Assembly: GCF_946151055.1 (NCBI RefSeq)
Contig: NZ_CAMGYZ010000003.1
Span: 186,001 to 250,000, forward strand
From: Bacillus sp. Marseille-Q3570
GTDB taxonomy: Bacteria > Bacillota > Bacilli > Bacillales > Fictibacillaceae
Length of the DNA stretch: 64,000 nucleotides
Direction of reading: 5' to 3'
Positions 56,659 through 64,000 of the stretch are shown piece by piece (position 1 is the first letter of the stretch; each line of letters begins with the position of its first letter). The translations under genes and the position numbers were made by a program. The notes beneath the pieces are model-generated. The model was not told the DNA's origin. It saw nothing but the letters and a program-made list of their open reading frames with translations, and made no database searches.

Positions 56659-56868
56659 ATGATGACAATTTCAAATCGAGTCAGGGAACTTAGAGCTAGA
56701 TGCAATGTCACACAAGCCGAACTGGCTGAAGCGGTCGGTGTGACGAGGCAGACGATTGCAGCACTGGAGAAAGGGAGTTATATTCCCTCATTGCTTCTAG
56801 CTATGCAAATCTCGAAATATTTCAAACAACCGATTGAAGAGATCTTTTTTGAGGAGGAAGAGGGATGA
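56659..56868 (+). CDS. Small XRE-family transcriptional regulator
   Basis: A 69-residue Cro/CI-type HTH protein (VRELRARCNVTQAELAEAVG, VTRQTIAALEKGSYIPSLLL) with an acidic C-terminus. Its stop overlaps the start of the following membrane protein (ATGA). GTTGAC direct repeats 16 bases apart (at about 56601 and 56617) precede it and may be an autoregulatory site. Start ATG 56659 or 56662. Confidence 0.85.
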   Translation: MMTISNRVRELRARCNVTQAELAEAVGVTRQTIAALEKGSYIPSLLLAMQISKYFKQPIEEIFFEEEEG

Positions 56869-57335
56869 AAGTTTGGCACAATGCAATCATGACAACGATT
56901 GTCATCGTTTTGTTCGGCTGGGGAATGGTCGCATTATACAATGCACAAGTGCAGTTTGCGGAGGTGGTGAAAGATCCTGAGCCACCGTGGGAAATCACAA
57001 TGTCTTTAACCCCGATCATCGCCGTGATTATCATTGGTGGAATAATGTCGTTTATTTCTTACAAAGTAAATAAGAAGAAATATAAGTCTTGGAAACAAGC
57101 CTTGTTTTTACTGCCAGAACTTGAAGAAGCGGATGAACGGGAGAAACACATCACCGGGAAAGCTTGCCGCAATTCTTATCTTGCCATGTGGATCGGCACA
57201 CCTGTCGTAACTGCGTTGATGCTCTTTTACCCTTTTATCGCGAGCACGGTGCCGTATTATCCGATCATTATCATATTAATCATGCCTCTAATCCAAATTT
57301 TCACGTATGTCATTTCAGTTAATAGGAGTTATTGA
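56865..57335 (+). CDS. Predicted membrane protein paired with the XRE regulator
   Basis: A 156-residue protein with four membrane segments (about residues 8-28, 45-65, 108-128, 133-150) and a charged cytoplasmic loop (KKYKSWKQALFLLPELEEAD). XRE plus small DUF2178/DUF3796-like membrane protein pairs are common in Bacillus. GAGGAGGAAG precedes the start within the XRE gene. Function unknown. Confidence 0.75.
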   Translation: MKVWHNAIMTTIVIVLFGWGMVALYNAQVQFAEVVKDPEPPWEITMSLTPIIAVIIIGGIMSFISYKVNKKKYKSWKQALFLLPELEEADEREKHITGKACRNSYLAMWIGTPVVTALMLFYPFIASTVPYYPIIIILIMPLIQIFTYVISVNRSY

Positions 57336-57380
57336 AGGTGTCATCCCCTCATATAAATAGGAAAACAGGGAGGGGGACAT

Positions 57381-57716
57381 ATGGCTTACTGGATTGACGT
57401 CAATTTAGCCAAACATCAGCTTAAATTGTTTGACAACCGGATACTGATCAAGACATATCCCATTGGAGTCGGGAAAATGTTGACACCTACACCAACTGGA
57501 GAATATACGATCATTAACAAGGACCCCAACCCTGGTGGTCCTTATGGATCGATGTGGATGGGATTGTCCAGACCTCATTATGGTATACACGGTACTAATG
57601 ATCCGTCCTCCATCGGGAAGGATGTTTCGAAGGGCTGTATCCGAATGCATAATAAAGATGTCAATGAATTGTCCAGCATAGTACCGATTGGAACGAACGT
57701 CTGGATCCATAGATAA
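57381..57716 (+). CDS. Minimal L,D-transpeptidase (YkuD domain)
   Basis: A 111-residue YkuD-domain protein. The catalytic region [20 protein letters not shown] continues CIRMHN, with the nucleophile Cys near residue 90. It consists of the catalytic domain only: no signal peptide, LysM or membrane anchor, unlike the 160-residue B. subtilis YkuD with its LysM. ATG follows AGGGAGGGGG. The family forms 3-3 peptidoglycan crosslinks, often in spores. Confidence 0.9.
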   Translation: MAYWIDVNLAKHQLKLFDNRILIKTYPIGVGKMLTPTPTGEYTIINKDPNPGGPYGSMWMGLSRPHYGIHGTNDPSSIGKDVSKGCIRMHNKDVNELSSIVPIGTNVWIHR

Positions 57717-57750
57717 AAGCGCAGACCCTATGAGGATACTGCGCTTCCTT
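57717..57750 (+). terminator. Terminator after the L,D-transpeptidase gene
   Basis: AAGCGCAG (57717-57724) pairs with CTGCGCTT (57739-57746), followed by CCTTTAT. Confidence 0.7.
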
Positions 57751-57755
57751 TATAT

Positions 57756-57846
57756 TTAAAGAAAGTATAAATACTTTCTTCAATATAAGGACAACTAGGC
57801 TCAGCCTGCACTAAGGCTTGGCAAAGCCCAAGTTATCTTTATATAG
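57756..57846 (+). repeat. Family C dispersed repeat, copy 6
   Basis: AAAGAAAGTATAAATACTTT, CTTCAATATAAGGACAACTA, GGCTCAGCCTGCACTAAGGC, TTGGCAAAGCCCAAGTTATC. Located right after a terminator. The hairpin arms have co-varied relative to other copies (CTTGGCAAAGCCCAAG). Confidence 0.78.
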
Positions 57847-57883
57847 TAAGCTCGATTCACCAAGGGGGAGGTCGGTGTTGAGC

Positions 57884-58681
57884 TTAACCTGCAATCACTT
57901 GATCGATGATTTTTGATGGTTCCATTCTGCTCGGGTTTTTTCCAGTCTTTTTGGTTTCTTTAATAGTAAGATAGTTTTCGAATTCATTCAGGTAGCCTTT
58001 TTCACCCATCAAATAGGTATCCTGCCATTTATTCTTTTTAGCTTTTTTGGCCACTTTATTACTCAAATTCTTCAACCAACGCTGCTGATTGGCTTCGAAG
58101 CGCTCCTGGAATTCATCCTTTTTATTTGTATTTGCACCTGTTATGGCAGCATCAAATGGACCTTGATGTTCCCGCCAATCCTCTATGTCAGGATCGAAGG
58201 TATAGTGGTATTCATCGACAAGAACGCCCATTTCTGTTTCCAACACCGTTGCATCTTCTTTGTTGATGACAATGATACCGCTGTAAGGATAGTTGCTCTG
58301 AAGATTTTCAAGTTGCTCCAGAACCGGTTCATCTTCCCAATGGAAGGAGGTTTCAATCGGAACTTGCAAATCTTCAATGACCCAAAGCTTTTCATCCGGT
58401 GTCGCAAACAGGACAAGACTTCTTTTCAGCTCCCGCTCACGACCGGTGACAGTTTTATATACCTTTTCTTTTAAGTTTCTATAGCCTTTCAATTCATCGT
58501 GATTACCCATCTCTTCGATGTATTCTTCAAATTTGTTCAGACCGTTCTTCAATTTGATCTTCCACTCGCCGCCTTGTTGGTCAGCGCTGCTCCGGTCTGT
58601 ATTTAAGTACATAGAAAGAATTTTTTGTGAGCCATCTGCTCTTTGTTGTTTTAATTCGTTGAGCTTTTCGGAGAATCTCAT
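57884..58681 (-). CDS. VLRF1-family aeRF1-type release factor-like protein
   Basis: A 265-residue protein resembling the VLRF1/eRF1-like family of Bacillaceae: N-terminal ILSMYLNTDRSSADQQGGEW (about residues 21-40), central GIIVINKEDATVLETEMG and a basic C-terminal region (KVAKKAKKNKWQDTYLMGEK). Such proteins are thought to act on stalled ribosomes, but no biochemical role is shown for this one. GATAGGAGG precedes the ATG. It is a single gene. Confidence 0.7.
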   Translation of the reverse strand: MRFSEKLNELKQQRADGSQKILSMYLNTDRSSADQQGGEWKIKLKNGLNKFEEYIEEMGNHDELKGYRNLKEKVYKTVTGRERELKRSLVLFATPDEKLWVIEDLQVPIETSFHWEDEPVLEQLENLQSNYPYSGIIVINKEDATVLETEMGVLVDEYHYTFDPDIEDWREHQGPFDAAITGANTNKKDEFQERFEANQQRWLKNLSNKVAKKAKKNKWQDTYLMGEKGYLNEFENYLTIKETKKTGKNPSRMEPSKIIDQVIAG

Positions 58682-58813
58682 TGAGTAAAGCCTCCTATCT
58701 TAATAATTGAATCTACTAATCTGTTTCCTATTTATACAATTTTAAAACTAGAAATTTCAGTAGTATGAGTGGAGGAAGGCTTCATGATTGATGTAGTGGG
58801 AATTATAAAATAG

Positions 58814-58842
58814 AAAAAAATAACACCAATCAAGGTGTTATT
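58814..58842 (-). terminator. Terminator overlapping the GNAT stop codon
   Basis: AATAACACC (58819-58827) pairs with GGTGTTATT (58834-58842); on the minus strand it is followed by a T run. The stem includes the last codons of the GNAT gene. Confidence 0.85.
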
Positions 58843-59417
58843 TCAGTAGATGGATGATGCAATTGTTCCCATTCTTCTCTTAAGATCCCCATTTTTATAG
58901 AATCAAAGTATTCACCATCGACGATTCTTGCTTTTCGGATACGACCTTCTTCGATCATTCCTATTTTTCTCGCCAATTTCATCATTCTGATATTACCCGA
59001 CCATGTGGAAATTCCCACTCTTACAACATCCATGTTTTCAAAAATATAGTCAGTCCAAAGCTTAAAAGCCTCTGTTCCGTAACCTCCTGACCAAAAATTC
59101 GAATCAAAAATCACAATACCGTTAGAGAGCCAGTTGGTCACCTCATCTTCCCAATACCAGTTGACAGTCCCGATCAATTTCTCTTCTGTTTCAATGATAA
59201 GGATTTGCCTCGGTTGATCTGTCGCTGTTATTTCAAGAGCTTTTTGGAACCCCTCTTTGAACTCTTCCATCGTCAATTCCGGTAACCTATAATAAGGACC
59301 ATTCCATTTTAAATGTTCACGATCATCCGCTTCATATTTCCAATAATAGAGGTCCGACAAATCTTCTAAAGTCAAATCCCGTAAAACAACCTTTTCTCCT
59401 GCAATGTTTATCGTCAT
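58830..59417 (-). CDS. GNAT N-acetyltransferase (RimJ/RimL type)
   Basis: A 195-residue acetyltransferase with GEKVVLRDLTLEDLSDLYYW at the N-terminus, NFWSGGYGTEAFKLWTDYIF (acetyl-CoA site, about residues 108-127) and the helix KLARKIGMIEEGRIRKAR. Its start overlaps the upstream nucleotidyltransferase stop by one base, so the two are co-translated. Substrate unknown. Confidence 0.87.
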   Translation of the reverse strand: MTINIAGEKVVLRDLTLEDLSDLYYWKYEADDREHLKWNGPYYRLPELTMEEFKEGFQKALEITATDQPRQILIIETEEKLIGTVNWYWEDEVTNWLSNGIVIFDSNFWSGGYGTEAFKLWTDYIFENMDVVRVGISTWSGNIRMMKLARKIGMIEEGRIRKARIVDGEYFDSIKMGILREEWEQLHHPSTEITP

Positions 59418-60139
59418 TAGTCATTTCTCCTTTTTCCCATAGAAAAACCGTCAAATAATTTGCCGCCAAAAGGTTGCAGTACTTCATCAACCAGTTTGAT
59501 CACCATTTTTTTATCGTCATGTTTATAAAAAGAATCGAATGCTTCAATAAATTGTGCTGTGAATGTAAGATCATATTGGTTCAAAGCTCGTACAATCCAT
59601 TTCGAAGAGCCGATCCACTTGCGATTTGTCCTCAACACAAATTCACTCACCATTTCAGATAATGTGTTTGCAATGAAAATCTGTTCTGATCTATTTGAAC
59701 TACCTATGAAATCATCCAGCGTATCTGTAATGAAATAACGTTTTAATCTGATCGTTTCACTGGACCATTCTTCTGGACCTTCTTCTAACATCCCTTTGGC
59801 TTCTTTTTTGATCGGGTCTATTATTTCTTTTCCCTTTAAAATAATCCCTTCAAAAATCATCCTTTGCATGGAAGGTCTTGCCCGTTCATAATCGCTTTTA
59901 AAAAAATGTTTATAAGATGACAAGTTGTGTACGAACACTTCAATCGGCCAACCAAGTAATAGGAATGATTCGCGGTAAGAGGAAGGGACACTACGATCGA
60001 ATATAACGATATCAAGATCAGATGTTACTGTCGCGTCACCACGAACGGTACTGCCAGCTAAGAGAGCTGCATCGCACCCTTGAAAATACATGTTGATGAA
60101 CTGTACAGCTGATTCCAAAGGTTCTTTTCTCTCACACAT
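59417..60139 (-). CDS. Nucleotidyltransferase-domain protein
   Basis: A 240-residue protein with the Pol-beta-type motif LLAGSTVRGDATVTSDLDIVI (about residues 26-46; GS and DxD). The rest is helical. It resembles aminoglycoside-type and related small-molecule nucleotidyltransferases but has no close named match by eye. ATG follows TTGGAGGGAG. It is divergent from an SOS-box promoter and coupled to a GNAT, a pairing that suggests modification of a small molecule or antibiotic. Confidence 0.82.
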   Translation of the reverse strand: MCERKEPLESAVQFINMYFQGCDAALLAGSTVRGDATVTSDLDIVIFDRSVPSSYRESFLLLGWPIEVFVHNLSSYKHFFKSDYERARPSMQRMIFEGIILKGKEIIDPIKKEAKGMLEEGPEEWSSETIRLKRYFITDTLDDFIGSSNRSEQIFIANTLSEMVSEFVLRTNRKWIGSSKWIVRALNQYDLTFTAQFIEAFDSFYKHDDKKMVIKLVDEVLQPFGGKLFDGFSMGKRRND

Positions 60140-60173
60140 TTTATATCTCCCTCCAATTTAAATGAATCGATAG

Positions 60174-60202
60174 TTTACAAACGAACGTATGTTCCGTATA
60201 AT
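60174..60202 (+). promoter_or_regulatory. Promoter with LexA/SOS box in its spacer
   Basis: TTTACA (60174-60179) and TATAAT (60197-60202) are 17 bases apart. The spacer contains CGAACGTATGTTCC (60182-60195), a full match to the Gram-positive SOS consensus CGAAC-RNRY-GTTYC. LexA bound here would block the rightward promoter and possibly a leftward one for the nucleotidyltransferase. Confidence 0.75.
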
Positions 60203-60208
60203 GAAAAC

Positions 60209-60273
60209 AATCGATCTGAATAATCTATCCGAACACATCTTTCTTGCTGCGTAGACTATACGCAGTTTTTTTT
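60209..60273 (+). ncRNA. Candidate SOS-inducible short transcript
   Basis: A start about 7 bases after the TATAAT and an end at the orphan terminator predict a transcript of about 65 bases. No ribosome binding site or conserved reading frame is inside. It could instead be the attenuated leader of the VOC gene at 60357. Confidence 0.4.
60247..60273 (+). terminator. Orphan rho-independent terminator before the VOC gene
   Basis: CTGCGTA (60247-60253) pairs with TACGCAG (60259-60265) around GACTA, followed by eight T. No plus-strand gene lies between the preceding promoter and this hairpin. Confidence 0.85.
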
Positions 60274-60356
60274 AGAAAAACAACTGTAAAAAAATAGAAG
60301 ATAAATCATTAGTCTATTATAATTGATAATAATGATGAATGAGAAGAGGGATTGTC

Positions 60357-60743
60357 GTGAAAAAGACGGAGAAACACAAGATTAGTGAAATTGGTCAAAT
60401 AAACCTGAACGTAAAAGACGTACAAAAAGCAGTCACTTTCTATCAAGAGGGCCTTGGACTGCCTTTAATGTTTGCGATGGAAAACATGGCCTTCTTCAAC
60501 TGCAATGGTGTTAGGTTGATGCTTTCGGTACCGGAAAATGAAAGCTTCGACCAACGAGGATCTGTGATCTATTTCAAGACAGATGATATCCATCAAACGT
60601 ACGAGCAATTTAAAGAAGATGATGTTTCATTCATTGATGCACCTCACATGATCGCAGATATGGGTGACTATGAACTCTGGATGTGCTTCTTCAGAGATTT
60701 GGACGACAATACACTCGCACTCATGAGTGAGATTAAGAAATAA
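60357..60743 (+). CDS. VOC-superfamily (glyoxalase/dioxygenase-like) protein
   Basis: A 128-residue protein: IGQINLNVKDVQKAVTFYQE at the start, metal-ligand-type positions at the His/Glu equivalents (INLNV, MSE at the end), and FRDLDDNTLALMSE, typical of glyoxalase/bleomycin-resistance-like proteins. GTG 60357 has AGAGGG 6 bases upstream; ATG 60339 lacks a site. Substrate unknown. Confidence 0.83.
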   Translation: MKKTEKHKISEIGQINLNVKDVQKAVTFYQEGLGLPLMFAMENMAFFNCNGVRLMLSVPENESFDQRGSVIYFKTDDIHQTYEQFKEDDVSFIDAPHMIADMGDYELWMCFFRDLDDNTLALMSEIKK

Positions 60744-60770
60744 AGAGTCTTCTTCACTTCACAGGTTTAT

Positions 60771-60818
60771 TTGACCAAAATGGATGGAAACTATATAATG
60801 ACTTCTGAATATTCAGAA
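60771..60818 (+). promoter_or_regulatory. Promoter and palindromic operator of the acyl-CoA dehydrogenase gene
   Basis: TTGACC (60771-60776) and TATAAT (60794-60799) are 17 bases apart. Immediately downstream, TTCTGAAT/ATTCAGAA (60803-60818) is a perfect 16-bp palindrome covering the expected transcription start. Confidence 0.72.
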
Positions 60819-60836
60819 AAATGAAGAGGTGATGGA

Positions 60837-62519
60837 ATGAACTTCTTTCGTGAAGATCCAAACCTTCAATTCGTATTGGATCATTATTTCAAGGAAGATA
60901 TGAAAGAATGGGCCATACAACAGCTGGAACGATTCGGGGAACGATGTGGTACAGAAATTGATGAACGTGCCAGGCATACCGATCGAGAAGGACAGCCGAG
61001 GTTGATCAAATATGACCGTTATGGTGAAGATATTTCACATGTGTGGCTGAATGAGGGGTATAAACAGACGATCGAAGAAACCTATTACACGGGTATTGTC
61101 GGATATGTCCATAAAGAAATTCCTGAACTGAACAGAAACGGTGATTATGTCTATTCCTATGCACAAGGATACCTATTATCCCAGTCCGAACCTGGATTCT
61201 ATTGTCCTGTGACACTCACGATGGCTACAGCTTATCTTTTGGATCAATATGCGGATGAAAAGCTGAAGGAAAAGTATCTGCCTCATCTCCTCTCAACTGG
61301 TGAAACAGAATTGTTTGAAGGAGCAACCTTCTTGACTGAACGCCAGGGCGGATCCGATGTGGGAGCGAATGAAACGATAGCGGTCAAAGAAAAAGATTAC
61401 TACAGATTGACGGGTGAAAAATATTTTGCAAGCAACGCAGGTGCCTGTGGTGTGGCAACCGTTCTTGCGAGAATAGAAGGAGCTCCACCAGGAACGAAAG
61501 GTTTGAGCTTATTCCTGGTACCCTGGAAAAATGAAGAGGGTTCTTTGAACAATATCAAAATCAGAAGATTGAAAGATAAACTTGGAGTACGGGCAGTTCC
61601 TTCAGCAGAAGTAGAGTTTGAGAATTCGAAAGCTTACTTGATTGGGGATTCAAAACGCGGATTCCATTATATGATGGAGGCATTGAATCTATCAAGAGTG
61701 TGTAATGCAGTTGCGTCGGTAGGAATTATGCAGAGGGCATATCTGGAAGCGAAACAATATGCCCATCAACGTGAGGCATTCGGAAATGCACTATCAAACT
61801 ACCCGATGATTCAAGAAACCTTGGTCAATCTGGCTACGCGGCAGGAGGTTCAACTCGGAGGATTGTTCCGTTTGATTTCCTTGTTTGATAGAGTCATGAG
61901 GACCGGTAAAGATGTAACCGAACAAGAAAAAGTACTTCATCGACTTCTGATCGCTATTGTCAAGATGCGAACGGCGGAAGAAGCAGTTACATTCTCTCAT
62001 GAAGCAATAGAAATGCATGGTGGAAATGGGTATATTGAGGATTTCGTGACCCCGCGTTTGTTAAGGGATGCGCAAGTGTTGACGGTCTGGGAGGGGACAG
62101 CGAATATCCTTGGTCTCGAGGTTCTCAGGTTGATGAACCGCTATCAAGGTGCCCATATCTTTTTAGACTACATCGAAAAAGAGTTAAATGCTTTAACTGA
62201 AGAAGCAAAAGTACATCAGAGTCCGATTGATGAAGGCTTGAAAGAATTAAGAGAGTTGATTCAGCATACCGCTACTGTTGATGAAAAACGACAAACCTAT
62301 TATGCCAAAAAGATCGCCAATTTAATGGCAGATGTATATTTCAGTGTGAGTTCATTACGTGATGCCGACATTGGCGGGGAAAGGAAACTGTTGGTGGCGA
62401 GGCAATACTGCAAGCAGATTTGGGAGCGTGGTCAACTCGATCGAGAAGCATTGCCAGTCCAATTCTTCGATGTTTTCATGAATCCTGCATCTGAACCGAC
62501 GAAACGGACGAAAGTCTAA
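60837..62519 (+). CDS. Acyl-CoA dehydrogenase, AidB-like subfamily
   Basis: A 560-residue flavoprotein. It has FLTERQGGSDVGANETIAV (about residues 166-184), YFASNAGACGVATVLARIEG, RREAFG-like AHQREAFGNALSNYPM, and the C-terminal catalytic region EAIEMHGGNGYIEDFVTPRL, RDAQVLTVWEGTANILGLEV. The N-terminal extension and length place it with AidB-type enzymes rather than 380-residue short ACADs. True substrate unknown. AAGAGGTGATGGA precedes the ATG. Followed by a bidirectional terminator. Confidence 0.9.
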   Translation: MNFFREDPNLQFVLDHYFKEDMKEWAIQQLERFGERCGTEIDERARHTDREGQPRLIKYDRYGEDISHVWLNEGYKQTIEETYYTGIVGYVHKEIPELNRNGDYVYSYAQGYLLSQSEPGFYCPVTLTMATAYLLDQYADEKLKEKYLPHLLSTGETELFEGATFLTERQGGSDVGANETIAVKEKDYYRLTGEKYFASNAGACGVATVLARIEGAPPGTKGLSLFLVPWKNEEGSLNNIKIRRLKDKLGVRAVPSAEVEFENSKAYLIGDSKRGFHYMMEALNLSRVCNAVASVGIMQRAYLEAKQYAHQREAFGNALSNYPMIQETLVNLATRQEVQLGGLFRLISLFDRVMRTGKDVTEQEKVLHRLLIAIVKMRTAEEAVTFSHEAIEMHGGNGYIEDFVTPRLLRDAQVLTVWEGTANILGLEVLRLMNRYQGAHIFLDYIEKELNALTEEAKVHQSPIDEGLKELRELIQHTATVDEKRQTYYAKKIANLMADVYFSVSSLRDADIGGERKLLVARQYCKQIWERGQLDREALPVQFFDVFMNPASEPTKRTKV

Positions 62520-62590
62520 CTGAGGTGCTGGTAATTGCATGTGGTTCTTAAAAAGTGATTTTTACAATCATTAAATACACTTCAACAAGA

Positions 62591-62630
62591 AAAAACAGAC
62601 AGCCTTTTCATCAAAGGTCTGTCTGTTCTT
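62591..62630. terminator. Bidirectional terminator between acyl-CoA dehydrogenase and IDEAL genes
   Basis: ACAGACAG-CCTTT pairs with AAAGG-TCTGTCTGT (one bulge); A-rich before and T-rich after, so it can act on both strands. Confidence 0.8.
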
Positions 62631-62631
62631 T

Positions 62632-62973
62632 CTAGCAAGGCATCGTCTCTTGTTTGTTTTTACGTAGTTCATCAAGTCTGTCCCAGATCTCCATGAACCA
62701 TTCTCTATCTTTTGTTAGAAGGGCAACGTCAATGAGGTTCTCAAGGAAGACTTCTTGATCATCGATTGTCACTGTCAACGGATGGATTCGGTGAATGAAA
62801 GTTTCAATGTTTTTTCCTAGAATTTTTTTATTGTCTGATTGAGTAACTGTGATCTTTACTGTTCCGTTTGCAGGATGAATCGAATGAATAAATCCTTGAA
62901 TCATCTCATCATTGATCGTTTTCCCCTTAACCCAGTCTCCATTATGGAAAACAGGTAGCTTTAGGCTACTCAT
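62632..62973 (-). CDS. IDEAL-domain protein
   Basis: A 113-residue protein. The N-terminal half is a small beta domain (LPVFHNGDWVKGKT, GFIHSIHPANGTVKITV). The C-terminal ~35 residues, FLENLIDVALLTKDREWFMEI followed by WDRLDEL, match the IDEAL-domain pattern (LIDxAL...D...F). IDEAL proteins in Bacillus often act as adaptors or stabilisers. AGGAGG precedes the ATG. Exact partner unknown. Confidence 0.72.
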   Translation of the reverse strand: MSSLKLPVFHNGDWVKGKTINDEMIQGFIHSIHPANGTVKITVTQSDNKKILGKNIETFIHRIHPLTVTIDDQEVFLENLIDVALLTKDREWFMEIWDRLDELRKNKQETMPC

Positions 62974-63280
62974 TTCTGATTCCTCCTATCCATTGGTTAA
63001 ATTTTTTATGAATGGTTTTGTAGTTCAAAAGCCTCTCTTTTGAATGATTTGCAGAGTATTTAGTGCTGTGTTTACTAAGGTATTACCCCCTTTTTTCGAC
63101 AATTAATCCTTTTTCACTTAATTTTTTCCTGTCAGTTGTATGAAAATTCAAAAAACAGTAGGAGATAGCTGAATAATAACGAAATCATTATAAAGTGAAA
63201 AGTATAGTGAAAAGGAGGAACGTCGGGGCTGCAAAGGTGCTGAGGATAAAGTTTGAACGAAAAAGAGGAGGAACGAGTAT

Positions 63281-64000
63281 ATGTATGTTACGATTGGCAA
63301 ATTATTTGATTTGACGGTTCAAAAGTTTCCGAATAAAGAAGCCCTTGTAGATGCTGTTACCAACGAACGCTGGACATACAGGGAATGGAATGAAAACGTA
63401 AATCGACTTGCAAATGCATTTATTGAATCGGGCGTCCGAAAAGGCGATCGAGTCTCTACTTTCTTGTTCAATACGACTGAGCTTGCGACCGTATTTTTTG
63501 CATGTGCAAAAATCGGAGCTGTACTGAATCCGATCAATTTCCGTCTTAAAGCACAAGAGGTAGCATATATCATTGATGATGCGGAGCCGACTGTCTTATT
63601 ATTTGAAGAAATGCTTGAGCCGCATATTGCATCCATTCAAGAACAAATACCTGAAACCTCCTTCTGGTGTATCAGTAAAAATTGCGCACCATACGCAATC
63701 AGTTATCATGACAGACTCCGAGAAGCTTCGACAGAAGAGCCCGATGTTGATGTTAGGGAAAATGACCTATATGCCATCATGTACACGAGTGGAACGACTG
63801 GACGACCGAAAGGGGTCATGCATCGTCATAGGGATATGGTCGAACAAAGTCTGGCATGCGCTGCAGTCAAACAGTTGACTGAAAATGATCGCGGCCTTGT
63901 AGCGGCTCCTATGTTCCATTGTGCTGAGCTCCATTGTTGTTTTCTTCCTCGAGTCCATGTCGGCGCAACGAATGTCATCATCCATCATTTTGATCCTCAT
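63281..64000 (+). CDS. AMP-binding acyl-CoA ligase (3' end cut by window edge)
   Basis: The frame runs from ATG 63281, 7 bases after GAGGAGG, to the window end (240 residues, no stop). N-terminal FPNKEALVDAVTNERWTYRE and the phosphate-binding motif MYTSGTTGRPKGVMHRH (about residues 167-183) identify the ANL superfamily, fatty/aromatic acyl-CoA synthetase type. Acid specificity lies in the missing part. Its proximity to the acyl-CoA dehydrogenase suggests a shared acyl-CoA theme. Confidence 0.9.
   Translation, partial: MYVTIGKLFDLTVQKFPNKEALVDAVTNERWTYREWNENVNRLANAFIESGVRKGDRVSTFLFNTTELATVFFACAKIGAVLNPINFRLKAQEVAYIIDDAEPTVLLFEEMLEPHIASIQEQIPETSFWCISKNCAPYAISYHDRLREASTEEPDVDVRENDLYAIMYTSGTTGRPKGVMHRHRDMVEQSLACAAVKQLTENDRGLVAAPMFHCAELHCCFLPRVHVGATNVIIHHFDPH

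Noticed and set aside
60202-60255. 17-codon leader peptide starting at the TATAAT of the SOS promoter
   Set aside because: Its ATG overlaps the -10 box, upstream of the expected transcription start, and has no ribosome binding site.
60803-60818. FadR box before the acyl-CoA dehydrogenase
   Set aside because: Half-sites TGAAT/ATTCA abut directly, unlike the spaced FadR consensus, so only an unspecified repressor site is claimed.

Overview
The window looks like a chromosomal segment of a low-to-moderate GC, spore-former-type Bacillaceae (Bacillus/Alkalihalobacillus/Pseudalkalibacillus-like). Evidence: strong AGGAGG-type ribosome binding sites, frequent GTG/TTG starts, rho-independent terminators, a thiC TPP riboswitch, a Gram-positive-type LexA box, and Bacillus-type families (PutB/PutC/PutR, PucR regulators, YhgE, YdcZ, IDEAL domain). 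No rRNA, tRNA, prophage, CRISPR array or transposase gene was seen. The genus cannot be fixed from the sequence alone.

Layout. 1-12.7 kb: a YhgE/Pip membrane protein running off the left edge, RecQ, two half-size YdcZ transporters around a Crp/Fnr regulator, an ECF sigma/anti-sigma pair, a MerR-NmrA pair, RidA, a frameshifted GNAT, a P-loop kinase and a methyltransferase. 12.8-18.2 kb: a minus-strand operon (RpiR regulator, YjiH membrane protein, M20 amidohydrolase, GNAT, N-succinylamino acid racemase) matching the known D-to-L amino acid conversion pathway, followed by a MocR regulator divergent from an Asp/Glu-type racemase. 21.5-28.8 kb: thiC with its riboswitch and a tiny Cys/His protein, the proline catabolic set putB-putC-PutR, and a third YdcZ protein.

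29.3-42.0 kb is the metabolic core: a complete reductive pyrimidine degradation route (PreT/PreA dihydropyrimidine dehydrogenase, dihydropyrimidinase, beta-ureidopropionase) plus an NCS1 permease, a PucR regulator, and the enzymes that take beta-alanine through malonate semialdehyde to acetyl-CoA (class III aminotransferase, MmsA-type dehydrogenase). 42.6-52.3 kb holds a lone lysine N6-hydroxylase-like enzyme, small membrane proteins, a TVP38 protein, an endonuclease IV-like protein, an SsuABC/NrtABC-like ABC transporter and a DUF2254 protein. 52.4-64 kb holds an SDR, a TetR regulator divergent from kynU-kynA, an XRE regulator pair, a minimal L,D-transpeptidase, a VLRF1-type protein, a nucleotidyltransferase-GNAT pair, an acyl-CoA dehydrogenase, an IDEAL-domain protein and the start of an acyl-CoA ligase.

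The least ordinary content is intergenic. At least four repeat families recur: (C) an ~85-bp element with six same-orientation copies, usually just after a terminator, one of which supplies the C-terminus of the TetR protein; (B) a 51-bp-period element arranged as two forward plus two inverted units at two loci; (D) two arrays of five GCCGGA-headed units with an exact 21-bp period; (E/F) a modular element, one copy of which has 16-bp perfect terminal inverted repeats. Regulatory sites stand out too: a 25-bp palindrome supplying the -35 boxes of both divergent kyn-locus promoters, and a perfect-consensus SOS box inside a promoter that leads into an orphan terminator, predicting a damage-inducible short RNA or an attenuated transcript.
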